Shown: positions 8,989 through 17,501, counted from the stretch's first letter. The stretch is 64,000 bases of DNA from Sandaracinus amylolyticus (GCF_021631985.1 NZ_CP070225.1:3038001-3102000); one strand, 5' to 3'. Translations and numbers: made by a program. The notes: generated from the sequence alone by a model not told the origin.

Positions 8989-9729
8989 TCATTCATCGTC
9001 GCTGAAGTCTTCGTCGTCCTCGAACTCCGAGTCGTCGAAGTCCTCGAGCGCACCACCGATCGTCGGCTTCGAAGGCGTGATGCCCATCTGCGAGAGGCCG
9101 GGCGCAGCCTTCTGCTTGTACTGCGTCGAGGTCGGCCCGAGGTCGCCGAGGATGCTCTCGAGCGCCTGGCGCACCGCTGCGAAGTCGGTGAACGCGTGCT
9201 CGCGGAACAGGTCGTACGCGGTCCACATCAGGTCCGCGCAGATCTCCGCGGGCACCCTCCCCGTGTTCGCGCCGAGCCCGGGGAGCGCGACCGATCGGAT
9301 CGTGCCGGGCTCGACCGTGTTCTGGATGTGCACCGCCTGGAACGCCGCGGCGCATGCGAGCGCGACGTTCATCGTCGCGCTGATGTCCTCCGACGACGAG
9401 ACCATCGTCGGCGTCGAGATCAGGAAGCGCGGCTGCACGCGCTCCGTCGGCGTGCACGCCGCGTGACCGACCGGCATGCGCCCGGTGTAGCGATCCTTGA
9501 TCGTGCGCTGCAGCGTCTTCTCGATGCCGACGCCGAGGTAGTTCTTGATCACGAGATCGAGCCCGCCGTCCATGCGGCCCGCGGAGTTCGTCGGGCTCAC
9601 CCACGCGCTCGTCGACATGTCGAGCATCGAGCCGTGCACGATCTCGACCTCGGGGTTCTCCTCGAAGGTCGCGCGCCACGCGTTGATCACCTTCGGGTTC
9701 ACGTCGCAGAGGACCACTTTGACCAGCAT
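8989..9729 (-). CDS. Macrodomain (ADP-ribose-binding) protein with acidic tail
   Basis: 246 residues from the ATG at 9729, chosen because GAGGGGAG lies 8 nt upstream; a frame extension to 9759 is possible. Residues ~1-185 form a macrodomain: VVLCDVN, IVHGSMLDM, then SPTNSAGRMDGG in place of the usual NAAN...GGG phosphate loop, and ALPGLGANTGRVP as the second ribose/phosphate loop. Macrodomains bind ADP-ribose and some hydrolyse it from proteins or nucleic acids. The last ~18 residues are almost entirely Asp/Glu/Ser/Phe, which might mimic nucleic acid or mask a partner. It follows the PARP gene directly on the same strand, so recognising or trimming the marks made by that PARP is the natural role (inference). 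Which residue, if any, is catalytic is not evident. Confidence 0.87.
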   Translation of the reverse strand: MLVKVVLCDVNPKVINAWRATFEENPEVEIVHGSMLDMSTSAWVSPTNSAGRMDGGLDLVIKNYLGVGIEKTLQRTIKDRYTGRMPVGHAACTPTERVQPRFLISTPTMVSSSEDISATMNVALACAAAFQAVHIQNTVEPGTIRSVALPGLGANTGRVPAEICADLMWTAYDLFREHAFTDFAAVRQALESILGDLGPTSTQYKQKAAPGLSQMGITPSKPTIGGALEDFDDSEFEDDEDFSDDE

Positions 9730-9756
9730 CGTTGCTTCTCCCCTCAGGAGCTGTCT

Positions 9757-9834
9757 CAAAATCGGCTCGCCCCGCTCCGGTCCCTTCCGTCCGCGCGCGC
9801 TCCCGTACGGGACCTCCGCGGAGCGAGCACTCCC
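9757..9834. repeat. Dispersed palindromic repeat, copy A
   Basis: A ~78-bp element between the PARP and macrodomain genes that recurs at 45098-45177. Both copies begin aaaatcggctcgc, share cgctccggtcccttccgtcc, then gccgtacggg or cccgtacggg, and end in gagcactc. Inside copy A the arms cgctccg/gtccc and gggac/cggagcg are complementary, so the element can form a hairpin. It fills most of the 111-bp gap inside the operon. It looks like a small REP/MITE-type element or a shared regulatory or terminator unit; no coding potential is seen. Confidence 0.7.
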
Positions 9835-9840
9835 GTCGAC

Positions 9841-11265
9841 TCAGGCCGTGAACTCGACGAGGTACTCGAGGCGCTGCTGCTGCGTGCGATAGACGACGTA
9901 CTCGTCGTCGGCGAACTGCGAGGACGCGCCCGGCTTGTTGCGCACGCCGTGGCAGGAGTCGAAGCCGTCGGGCGGGCCGTTCAGCCCGTAGGTGATCTTC
10001 GTGTACTCGGCCGCCTTGCCGAGCGCGACGCGCGCGACGCTCATGAAGCGCGTGCCCTTCTTGCCGGGCGACGTGTAGAACGCGCTCGTGCACGCCGCGT
10101 CGCCGAAGTAGATGCCGTTCCCGAGCCAGCCCGCGTCGGTGCGCTTCACGCCCATGCTGACGACGATCTTCGGCAGCAGGATCCCGCGCGACAGGATGCC
10201 GACCCAGTTCTTGATCCGCGATCCGTGGAAGAGCATGCGGTGGTTGCCGACGCCGTCGACGAACGCCTCGTGCTCGCCGGCGCGCTTCAGCGTCATCACG
10301 TTGCGCACCTTCACGCTCTTGCTCTTGATCTGCGAGCGCTCGACGTAGTCGGCGATCTCCTTCCAAGGCCCGGTGCCCGGCTCGATCCAGCCGACCTCGC
10401 AGTTGAGCGCCTTGTACTTCGCGTCGATCTCCGAATCGAAGAGCACGCTGCCGCTCTCGCCGTTGACCTGGAGCATGTCGCGCATGAGCTGCAGGGTCTC
10501 CTGCTTCGCCGCGAACTCCTCGAGCGAGTCGAGCACCGCCGACTGGATCTCCGCGCGCGTGCGGCCGAGGCGGTGGGGGATCGCGGAGTAGAAGTCGCTC
10601 GACAAGCGCGAGAGGTCGGCCTGCGCCTTCGTGCCGCGCTCCTCGAACACCTTGAACGCTTGGTTGAGGATCGCCTCGCCGCGATCGATCTGTCCGATCG
10701 TCAGCACGCCGAGCGGCGTCTCGATGCCGTGCGCGGTGATCTTCGCGGCGACGGTCGTCGTGAGCGCGTTCGTCGCCTCGTCGTAGATGTACTGGAGCAT
10801 CGACTGCACGCCGGGCGGCAGCGCGGACTTCGGGATCGCGGCGCGCTTCTCCTTCTCGCCCTCGATCTTCTCGAGCGTGCGATCGTCGATCTGTCCGCTG
10901 CTCGTGCCGCGCGCCTTGTGCGAGCCGATCTTGCTCGAGGCGAGCGAGACCTCTTTGTAGCCCTTCGAAGGCGCAGTCTTCTCTTTGTAGATCTGCGCGT
11001 AGCAGGCGTCGGCGGAGCCGAGATCGTCGAAGTAGCGGCTCTCCTTCGCGCCCGCGTTGGGGTTCGTCTCGAGGTCGTCGGTGCGGCCGTAGTGCGTGAA
11101 GACGCGGTACTTGGTCCCGCCGCGGTGCAGCTCGATGCCGTAGTATTTGTTGTTGTTGTTGACGACGTCGGTGAGCTGCAGGACGGCGCGCTTCGCGATC
11201 TCGAAATCGTCGGGGAACGAGGGCTCCCCTGGGCTGCCCGTCTTCCACGCCTTCGCCTTGGCCAT
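9841..11265 (-). CDS. WGR-domain poly(ADP-ribose) polymerase (PARP)
   Basis: 474 residues with the three-part layout of DNA-dependent PARPs. A WGR domain (~25-105; KYYGIELHRGGTKYRVFTHY then GRTDDLE) binds DNA ends in eukaryotic PARPs. The helical regulatory domain (~140-260) has TPLGVLTIGQIDRGEAIL and LSSDFYSAIPHRLG, close in pattern to PARP1. The catalytic ART domain (~275-474) keeps the H-Y-E triad: His347 in LFHGSR, Tyr386 in GNGIYFGD, Glu455 in ADDEYVVY. An intact Glu predicts chain-forming activity from NAD+. The ATG at 11265 has AGGGAGGGCG upstream. It is the first gene of the minus-strand retron run and diverges from ligA over 114 bp, which must hold its promoter. Likely role: DNA-activated ADP-ribosylation or NAD+ consumption as the output or sensor of the retron system (inference). 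Confidence 0.93.
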   Translation of the reverse strand: MAKAKAWKTGSPGEPSFPDDFEIAKRAVLQLTDVVNNNNKYYGIELHRGGTKYRVFTHYGRTDDLETNPNAGAKESRYFDDLGSADACYAQIYKEKTAPSKGYKEVSLASSKIGSHKARGTSSGQIDDRTLEKIEGEKEKRAAIPKSALPPGVQSMLQYIYDEATNALTTTVAAKITAHGIETPLGVLTIGQIDRGEAILNQAFKVFEERGTKAQADLSRLSSDFYSAIPHRLGRTRAEIQSAVLDSLEEFAAKQETLQLMRDMLQVNGESGSVLFDSEIDAKYKALNCEVGWIEPGTGPWKEIADYVERSQIKSKSVKVRNVMTLKRAGEHEAFVDGVGNHRMLFHGSRIKNWVGILSRGILLPKIVVSMGVKRTDAGWLGNGIYFGDAACTSAFYTSPGKKGTRFMSVARVALGKAAEYTKITYGLNGPPDGFDSCHGVRNKPGASSQFADDEYVVYRTQQQRLEYLVEFTA

Positions 11266-11379
11266 CTGCTCGCCCTCCCTCGCTCCGTTCGAGCCCGCAG
11301 AGGCGCTCTACGGAACGTCGCGGGAGCAGCTTCCTCGAAACGCGCGCGTCGTCGCAAGCGGGTACTCTCTCGCGCCGAG
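11266..11379. promoter_or_regulatory. Divergent intergenic region between the PARP operon and ligA
   Basis: This 114-bp gap separates the starts of the minus-strand PARP gene and plus-strand ligA, so it should contain the promoters of both. Apart from the ribosome-binding site of the PARP gene I see no convincing -35/-10 pair, sigma-54 box or operator palindrome. Confidence 0.5.
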
Positions 11380-13460
11380 ATGAGAGACGAGCTCGACGCG
11401 CTCGCCGCGCAGATCAGGCACCACGAGGCGCGATATCGAGCGGGCTCGCCCGAGATCCCCGACGCGGTGTTCGACGATCTGGTGGAGCGCCATCGCGTGC
11501 TCGCGGAGCGCCTCGGGATCGCGATCGACGCGCGACCGGGCGCCGATCACACCGAGGGGTTCACCAGCGTCGTGCACGAGGTGCCGATGCTCTCGCTCGA
11601 CAAGCTCTCGCACGGAAGGCGCGACGAGCGAGGCGCGCCGATCCCGATGCGCGATCAGCTCGAGGCGTGGATCGCGCGGCGCGCGATCGAGCTCGCGATG
11701 CCCGAGGGCACGATGCCCGCGCTCACGATCGAGCCGAAGGTCGACGGGATCTCGATCTCGCTGATCTACGAGCGCGGCGAGCTCGTGCGCGCGATCACGC
11801 GCGGCGACGGGACGCGCGGCGACGACGTGACGAAGCAGGTGCGCGCGACCGGCGCGGTGCCCGATCGCATCTCGATCGATCACGGCACGATCGAGCTGCG
11901 CGGCGAGCTGTACTGGCCGCGCGATGCGTTCGAGCGCCACAACGCCGCGCTCATCGCCTCCGGCGACGCGCCGCTCGCGAACCCGCGCAACGGGTGCGCG
12001 GGGCTGGTGAAGCGCAAGGACGTGCGGGGGCTGCACGAAGCGGGGCTCGCGTGTTTCCTGTACCAGCTCGCGCGCGCATCCGACGACGTCGCGGTGCCGC
12101 GCACCCAGCGCGGTCTGCTCGCGTGGCTGCGCGATCTCGGCGCGCCCACCTACGCCGATCTCGTGACCCACGTGACCACGCTCGACGAGGCGGTCGAGGT
12201 CTGCGAGTCGTGGACCGCGAAGCGCGCGTCGTTGCCCTTCGAGATCGACGGCATGGTGCTGAAGATCGACGATCGCGACGCACACGCGCGGCTCGGCGCG
12301 ACGAGCCACCATCCGCACTGGGGCGTCGCGTGGAATTCCCGCCGGAGCGGCGCCTCACGCGCGTGCTCGGCATCACGGTGACGGTCGGCAAGTCGGGCAA
12401 GCTCACGCCGGTCGCGGAGCTCGCGCCGGTGCGCCTCGCGCAGACGACGGTGGTGCGCGCGAGCCTGCACAACTTCGTCGAGCTCGACCGCAAGGACGTG
12501 CGCGTCGGCGACTGGGTCGCGGTGGAGAAGGCGGGCGACATCATCCCGCAGGTCGCGCTCGCGGAGCACGCGCTGCGCGCGCCGGGCACCGCGCCGTTCA
12601 CCGTGCCGAGCGTGTGTCCGTCGTGCGGCGGCGCGCTGGAGCGCGAGGAGATCTTCCTCTTCTGCACGAGCCCGCGCTGTCCCGATCAGCTGCGCGAGCG
12701 GCTCGCCCACTTCGCGTCGCGCAAGGCGATGGACGTCGAGGGGCTCGGGGACTCGGTGATCGATCAGCTCGTGACCAAGCTCGCGGTGCGCACGCCGGAT
12801 CAGCTCTTCGCGCTGCACGCGCGCGATCTCGCCGCGCTCGAGCGGATGGGCGACAAGAGCGCGCAGAAGATCGCGGAGCGCCTCGAGGGCGCGAAGGATC
12901 GCGGGCTCACGCGCGTGCTCCACGGCCTCGCGATCCGTCACGTGGGCGAGACGCTCGCGCGCGATCTCGCGCTGCACTTCCGCACGATGGACGCGCTGCT
13001 CGCGTTCTCCGATCGCTACGTCGCAGGCGACGAGAGCGCGATCGCGGAGGTCGCGCCCAACAACGGGACCGGCGTCGTCCCGGGGCTCGCGCGCCGCAGC
13101 GCGGACGTGATCTTCGCGGTGCTCGCGTCTCCCGCGATGCGTGAGATCGTGCGCGGCCTCGCGTCGCACGGCGTGAGGCTCGACGCGATCGAGGAGCGCG
13201 CGGTCGCGGTCGAGGGCGTCGCGGGCAAGACGTTCGTGCTCACCGGGACGCTGCCGAGCCTCTCGCGCGAAGCGGCGAGCGCGCGCATCCGAGCGGCGGG
13301 CGGGCGCGTGTCGAGCGCGGTGAGCAAGAAGACGGACTACGTCGTCGCGGGCGCGGAAGCGGGCACGAAGCTCGAGCAGGCGCAGAGCCTCGGGGTCGCG
13401 GTGCTCGACGAGGGCGCGCTCGTCGAGCTGCTCGCGGGAGGTCCAGTCGCGAGGTCGTGA
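11380..13460 (+). pseudogene. ligA: NAD-dependent DNA ligase, split by a one-base frameshift
   Basis: The two halves together give ~693 residues, normal LigA length. The first half (11380-~12335) carries the N-terminal Ia domain (HHEARYR...IPDAVFDDL), the adenylated lysine motif EPKVDGIS and ALTIEP. After TGG at 12331-12333 the frame breaks: the family motif should read W-K-F-P, and the match resumes one frame over from TTC at 12336, leaving only two bases (12334-12335) for a codon. The second half has the OB fold, the four-cysteine zinc finger (CPSCGG...CTSPRCPDQ), helix-hairpin-helix motifs and a BRCT domain (GKTFVLTGTLPSLSREAAS). The missing base sits at a GAATTC. Either a sequencing/assembly error or a true mutation is possible; since LigA is normally essential, error or a second ligase elsewhere is likely. 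No slippery heptamer is seen. Confidence 0.85.
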
Positions 13461-13537
13461 CGAGGCCGCCGCGAGTTCGTCTCACACGACGCATCCGGCT
13501 CTCGTAAGGAGCGTCCCGAGCTCGGAAGGAGCAAGGG

Positions 13538-15298
13538 ATGACGAAGACGAAGCACGTCGCGGTCGGGATCCTGTGCGTGGGCGCGCTGGTGCTCGGCGCG
13601 TGTACCGGTGAGCGAGGGCCAGCGGGCGCCGACGGCACGGACGGCCAGGACGGCACGAACGGAATGGACGGTACCGATGGAATGGACGGCACCGACGGAA
13701 CCGATGGCAGTGACGGGATGGACGGTACCGACGGAATGGACGGCACCGACGGAATGGATGGCGAGGACGGTGCGCCGATCGCCGCGGGCATCTTCCTGAA
13801 CCGCGTCGGTCGCTACGAGAGCGGGCTCTTCGGCGTGGGCGGCGCGGAGATCGTCGCGTTCGACGCGATCACCGATCGCCTCTTCGTCGTGAACGCCGCG
13901 AACGCGACCGTCGACGTGCTGGACCTCGCCGACCCGACCGCGCCCACGCTGATCGACACCATCGAGGTCGGCACCGCGATCCCGGGCCGCACGCTCGGCA
14001 GCGCGAACAGCGTCTCGGTCGCGCGGGGAACGCTCGCGGTCGCCATCGAGGCCGAGCCCTCGCAGCAGCCCGGCGTCGTCGCGTTCTACTCGACGTCGAC
14101 GCTCGCGCTGCTCGGCACCGTCGACGTCGGCGCGCTCCCCGACATGCTGACGTTCACGCCCGACGGCAACCGCGTGCTCGTCGCGAACGAAGGCGAGCCG
14201 AGCACCGACTACACCGTCGATCCCGAGGGCTCGGTGTCGGTCATCGACGTGAGCGCCGGCTTCGCCGCGCCGACCGCGACCGCGGTGCGCTTCACCGCGC
14301 TCGACGACGACGCCGCGACGCTGCGCGCCGCGGGCGTGCGCATCTACGGCACGAACGCGACGGTCTCGCAGGACTTCGAGCCCGAGTACATCGCGACCGA
14401 CGGCAGCACCGCGTGGGTCACGCTGCAGGAGAACAACGCGCTCGCGATGATCGATCTGACCGCGACGCCCCCCGCGGTGACGCGCGTCGTCGCGCTCGGG
14501 CTCAAGGATCACATGCTGCCCGGCAACGAGCTCGACCCGAGCGATCGCGACAACCGCGTGAGCCTCCGCGCCTGGCCCGTGTACGGCATGTACCAGCCCG
14601 ACACGATCGCGCTCTACGTCGCGAACGACACGCCGTACCTCATCACCGCGAACGAAGGCGATGCGCGCGCGTACGACGCGCTGAACGAGGAGACGCGCGT
14701 CGGCAGCGTCACGCTCGATCCGACCGCGTTCCCCGACGCGACCACGCTGCGCGCGAACGCCGCGCTCGGCCGCCTTCGCATCACCAGCCGCGACGGCGAC
14801 ACCGACGGCGACGGCGACTTCGACGAGCTGCACGCGTTCGGCGCGCGCTCGTTCTCCATCTGGAACGGCGTGAGCGGCGCGCTCGTCTACGACAGCGCGA
14901 ACGAGATCGAGGTCGTCACCGCGCGTCGCCTCGGTCGCGACTTCAACAACGCGAACGACGAGAACGCGGGCGACTCGCGCTCCGACGACAAGGGCCCGGA
15001 GCCCGAGGCCGTCGCGGTCGGAGAGATCGACGGCGTGACCTACGCGTTCGTCGGCCTCGAGCGCACCGGCGGCGTGATGGTCTACGACGTGAGCCACCCC
15101 GAGAGCCCGCGCTTCGTCCAGTACGTGAACGAGCGCGACTTCCGCGCGGAAGACGCCGAGGACGCGGGCGATCTCGGGCCCGAGTGCGTCGTGTTCGTCT
15201 CCGCGGCGAACAGCCCGACCGGCGTGCCGCTCGTCATCGTCGGCAACGAGATCAGCGGCTCGACGTCGATCTACGCGGTGCGCGTCGCGGGCCGCTGA
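13538..15298 (+). CDS. Choice-of-anchor I lipoprotein with N-terminal collagen-like stalk
   Basis: 586 residues. A lipoprotein signal ends in LVLGAC (Cys21). Residues ~25-75 are a collagen-like run of G-x-D-G triplets (GTDGMDG repeats), followed by a large extracellular domain with beta-propeller character: DRLFVVNAANATVDVLDLAD, DMLTFTPDGNRVLVANEGEP, TPYLITANEGDARAYD and GPEPEAVAVGEI. This matches the choice-of-anchor I family of secreted, often calcium-binding proteins found beside alkaline phosphatases (family knowledge). The start at 13538 has AAGGAG upstream. It should sit on the outer face of a membrane with the collagen-like stalk as spacer. Its stop lies 3 bp from the stop of the converging small gene. 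Function unknown. Confidence 0.85.
   Translation: MTKTKHVAVGILCVGALVLGACTGERGPAGADGTDGQDGTNGMDGTDGMDGTDGTDGSDGMDGTDGMDGTDGMDGEDGAPIAAGIFLNRVGRYESGLFGVGGAEIVAFDAITDRLFVVNAANATVDVLDLADPTAPTLIDTIEVGTAIPGRTLGSANSVSVARGTLAVAIEAEPSQQPGVVAFYSTSTLALLGTVDVGALPDMLTFTPDGNRVLVANEGEPSTDYTVDPEGSVSVIDVSAGFAAPTATAVRFTALDDDAATLRAAGVRIYGTNATVSQDFEPEYIATDGSTAWVTLQENNALAMIDLTATPPAVTRVVALGLKDHMLPGNELDPSDRDNRVSLRAWPVYGMYQPDTIALYVANDTPYLITANEGDARAYDALNEETRVGSVTLDPTAFPDATTLRANAALGRLRITSRDGDTDGDGDFDELHAFGARSFSIWNGVSGALVYDSANEIEVVTARRLGRDFNNANDENAGDSRSDDKGPEPEAVAVGEIDGVTYAFVGLERTGGVMVYDVSHPESPRFVQYVNERDFRAEDAEDAGDLGPECVVFVSAANSPTGVPLVIVGNEISGSTSIYAVRVAGR
13616..13768 (+). repeat. Collagen-like Gly-X-Asp coding repeat
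   Basis: About 50 codons built on 9- and 18-bp units of the form gacggnaccgac / ggaatggac, encoding G-T-D, G-M-D and G-S-D triplets. Near-identical units in tandem suggest expansion by slippage or unequal recombination, so length may vary between strains. Confidence 0.75.
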
Positions 15299-15301
15299 GG
15301 C

Positions 15302-15499
15302 TCACGCGACCTCGAAGTCCTTGCAGAACACGACTCGCTGATCGCTCTCCGCGTCGCGCGGCGCACGGTGCTCGTCGGTCGGGTATCCGTGCGCGCACGC
15401 GTCGCGCGTGTCGTCCCAGAGCGCGCAGTCCTCGCAGTGCAGCTTCAGCACGAAGCGGACGCGCTCGTCGCGGAACACGCGGTCGACCGGGAGCTTCAC
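15302..15499 (-). CDS. Small four-cysteine protein downstream of rpiB
   Basis: 65 residues starting at GTG 15499, four bases after the rpiB stop, so co-transcribed with it. The protein has C-x2-C (HCEDCALW), a third Cys in ACAHGYP and a fourth in FCKDFEV, an arrangement that could bind a metal ion. No signal peptide or membrane segment. I do not recognise the family. It converges with the choice-of-anchor lipoprotein gene with 3 bp between the stops, leaving no room for a separate terminator. Confidence 0.7.
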   Translation of the reverse strand: MKLPVDRVFRDERVRFVLKLHCEDCALWDDTRDACAHGYPTDEHRAPRDAESDQRVVFCKDFEVA

Positions 15500-15503
15500 G
15501 CGA

Positions 15504-15947
15504 TCAGCACGCCTCGAGCTTGTCGACGCGGCGCTGGTGGCGACCGCCTTCGAACTGTTGTCCGAGGAACGCCTCGAGGATCTCGCGCGCCAGGCCCGGT
15601 CCGACCACGCGCGCGCCCATGCAGAGCACGTTCGCGTCGTTGTGCCGGCGCGACATCGCCGCGCTGTAGGGCTCGCTGCACACCACCGCGCGGATGTGCG
15701 GCAGCTTGTTCGCCGCGATCGCCATCCCGACGCCGCTCCCGCAGATCAGCACCGCGAACCGGTGCTTGCCCTCCGCGACCAGCGACGAGGCGCGACGGGC
15801 ATAGTCGGGATAGTCGACCGAGGCAGTGTCGTGCGTCCCGAGGTCTTCGAACGTGCGGCCGAGCTCCTGGAGCGCGGTCACGATCTCTTGCTTCAGCGGC
15901 AGTCCGGCGTGATCACAAGCGATGACGATCGAGTCCGACGACGACAT
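15504..15947 (-). CDS. rpiB: Ribose-5-phosphate isomerase B
   Basis: 147 residues, full RpiB length. IVIACDHAG at the N-terminus, the catalytic cysteine loop ICGSGVGMAIAANK, and RHNDANVLCMGAR are all characteristic. The enzyme interconverts ribose-5-phosphate and ribulose-5-phosphate in the pentose phosphate pathway. It lies 291 bp downstream of fabF on the same strand, an order I recall from other myxobacteria, and is followed within 4 bp by the small cysteine protein gene. Confidence 0.95.
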   Translation of the reverse strand: MSSSDSIVIACDHAGLPLKQEIVTALQELGRTFEDLGTHDTASVDYPDYARRASSLVAEGKHRFAVLICGSGVGMAIAANKLPHIRAVVCSEPYSAAMSRRHNDANVLCMGARVVGPGLAREILEAFLGQQFEGGRHQRRVDKLEAC

Positions 15948-16238
15948 GCACGAGCTCCTGGCAAGCAGCGTACCCGACGGTGCGTGGCGCCGTCCTGGAC
16001 CGGCGTTCGCCGTCGTCGGGCATCACGGGGCCCAACCCTGACCCAGGTTCGGCTCGCGTGCAGCCTTTGGCTCACGGCCGTGCGGGCGACCGGATCGGAG
16101 CGCCCGCTTCGTTCTCCGCACCCGCGTCAGCGCGAAGCGACGGCGACTCGCTCGCGAGCCGAGACGCAAAGCGGGGCTGGGGCCCCGCGCGCAGCGCGAA
16201 GCGGCCGGGGTCGAGAGGGGGCGAAGCCCCCCGGAAAA
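15948..16238. other. Structured 291-bp gap between fabF and rpiB
   Basis: No coding frame is convincing. The stretch contains several inverted repeats: GCGGGG/CCCCGC near 16172-16188, GGGGGC/GCCCCC at ~16217-16231, and the phrase agcgcgaagcg twice (~16131 and ~16193). The hairpin nearest the fabF stop may end fabF transcription, but no T-run follows it on the minus strand, so intrinsic termination is uncertain. Confidence 0.4.
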
Positions 16239-17501
16239 CTAGTGCTTGCCGAAGGCAAGCGTGACGTTCGTGCCGCCGAACCCGAAGCTGTTCGAGAGCA
16301 CCACGTCCATCGCACGACGACGCGCCTCGTGCGGCACGAGATCCATGCCCTCGGCCTCGTCGTCGGGGTTCTCGAGGTTGATCGTCGGCGGCACCGCACC
16401 GTCGCGCAGCGCGAGCACCGCGAACACCGCCTCGATGCCGCCGGCCGCGCCGAGCAGGTGCCCGGTCATGCTCTTCGTCGCCGAGATCCAGACGCCGTTC
16501 GCGTCCTTCCGCCCCAGCGCGCGCTCGCCGAAGATCTTCTTGAGCGCCTGCAGCTCCTGCTTGTCGCCGGTCGGCGTGCTGGTCGCGTGCGCGTTGACGT
16601 AGTGCACGCGCTCGAGGTCGATCTTGCCGTCGCGGAGCGCGTTCTTCATCGCACGCTGCGCGCCCTCGCCCTCGGGGGCCGGCTGCGTCAGGTGGTACGC
16701 GTCGCTCGTCGCGCCGTAGCCGAGGATCTCGCAGAGGATGTTCGCGCCGCGCGCGATCGCGCGCTCGCGCTCCTCGAGGATCATCACGCCCGCGCCCTCG
16801 GCCATCACGAAGCCGTCGCGGTCACGATCGAAGGGACGGCTCGCGCGCTGCGGCTCGTCGTTGCGCTCGCTGAGCGCGCGCATCGCCGTGAAGCCACCGA
16901 CGCCGAGGCCGCTGATCGTGCTCTCCGCGCCGCCCGCGACCGCGACGTCGATGTCGCCGCGCTGGATCCAGCGGAACGCCTCACCGACCGCGTGCGCGCC
17001 CGACGAGCACGCGCTCGTCGTCGTGTAATTCGGGCCCTTGAACCCGTAGCGCATCGAGACGTGGCCCGGCGCGAGGTTCGAGATCGCCGCGGGGATGAAG
17101 TACGGCGAGATGCGGCGGGGGCCCTTCTCGAGCAGCGTCTCCTTCATGCGCTCGATCAGCTCGAGGCCGCAGAGGCCGACGCCGATGAACGTGCCGACGC
17201 GCTCGAGATCGTCCTCCGAGAGCGCGGTCGCGAGCAGGCCCGAGTTCTCGACCGCCTGCACCGACGCGCCCATCGCGAGGTGGATGAAGCGGTCGCCTTC
17301 GCGGAGGCGCTTCTTCTCGATGTACTTCTCGGGATCGAAGTCGAGGCACTCACCCGCGATGCGGCACGCGAACGTGCTCGCGTCGAAGCGCTGGATCGGC
17401 CCGATGCCGCTCTTGCCGGCGAGCAGCGCCTGCCAGGTGGTCTCGACGTCCGCGCCCACCGGGCTCACCGCGCCCACCCCCGTGACCACCACCCTACGCA
17501 T
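16239..17501 (-). CDS. fabF: Beta-ketoacyl-ACP synthase II
   Basis: 420 residues, normal KASII length. The Cys-His-His triad is present: Cys in TTSACSSGAHAVG, first His in NAHATSTPTGD, second His in KSMTGHLLGAAGG; the N-terminus RRVVVTGVGAVSPVG is typical. The enzyme elongates acyl chains by condensing malonyl-ACP with acyl-ACP in type II fatty acid synthesis. It follows acpP on the same strand after a 109-bp gap that holds a strong hairpin. Confidence 0.97.
   Translation of the reverse strand: MRRVVVTGVGAVSPVGADVETTWQALLAGKSGIGPIQRFDASTFACRIAGECLDFDPEKYIEKKRLREGDRFIHLAMGASVQAVENSGLLATALSEDDLERVGTFIGVGLCGLELIERMKETLLEKGPRRISPYFIPAAISNLAPGHVSMRYGFKGPNYTTTSACSSGAHAVGEAFRWIQRGDIDVAVAGGAESTISGLGVGGFTAMRALSERNDEPQRASRPFDRDRDGFVMAEGAGVMILEERERAIARGANILCEILGYGATSDAYHLTQPAPEGEGAQRAMKNALRDGKIDLERVHYVNAHATSTPTGDKQELQALKKIFGERALGRKDANGVWISATKSMTGHLLGAAGGIEAVFAVLALRDGAVPPTINLENPDDEAEGMDLVPHEARRRAMDVVLSNSFGFGGTNVTLAFGKH

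Noticed and set aside
12325-12345. Programmed ribosomal frameshift in ligA
   Set aside because: No slippery heptamer or downstream pseudoknot is evident, and LigA is not known to use one; a base error or mutation is simpler.
15948-16238. Possible tRNA or small structured RNA in the fabF-rpiB gap
   Set aside because: Hairpins are present but no cloverleaf and no GTTCRA T-loop; no CCA end.
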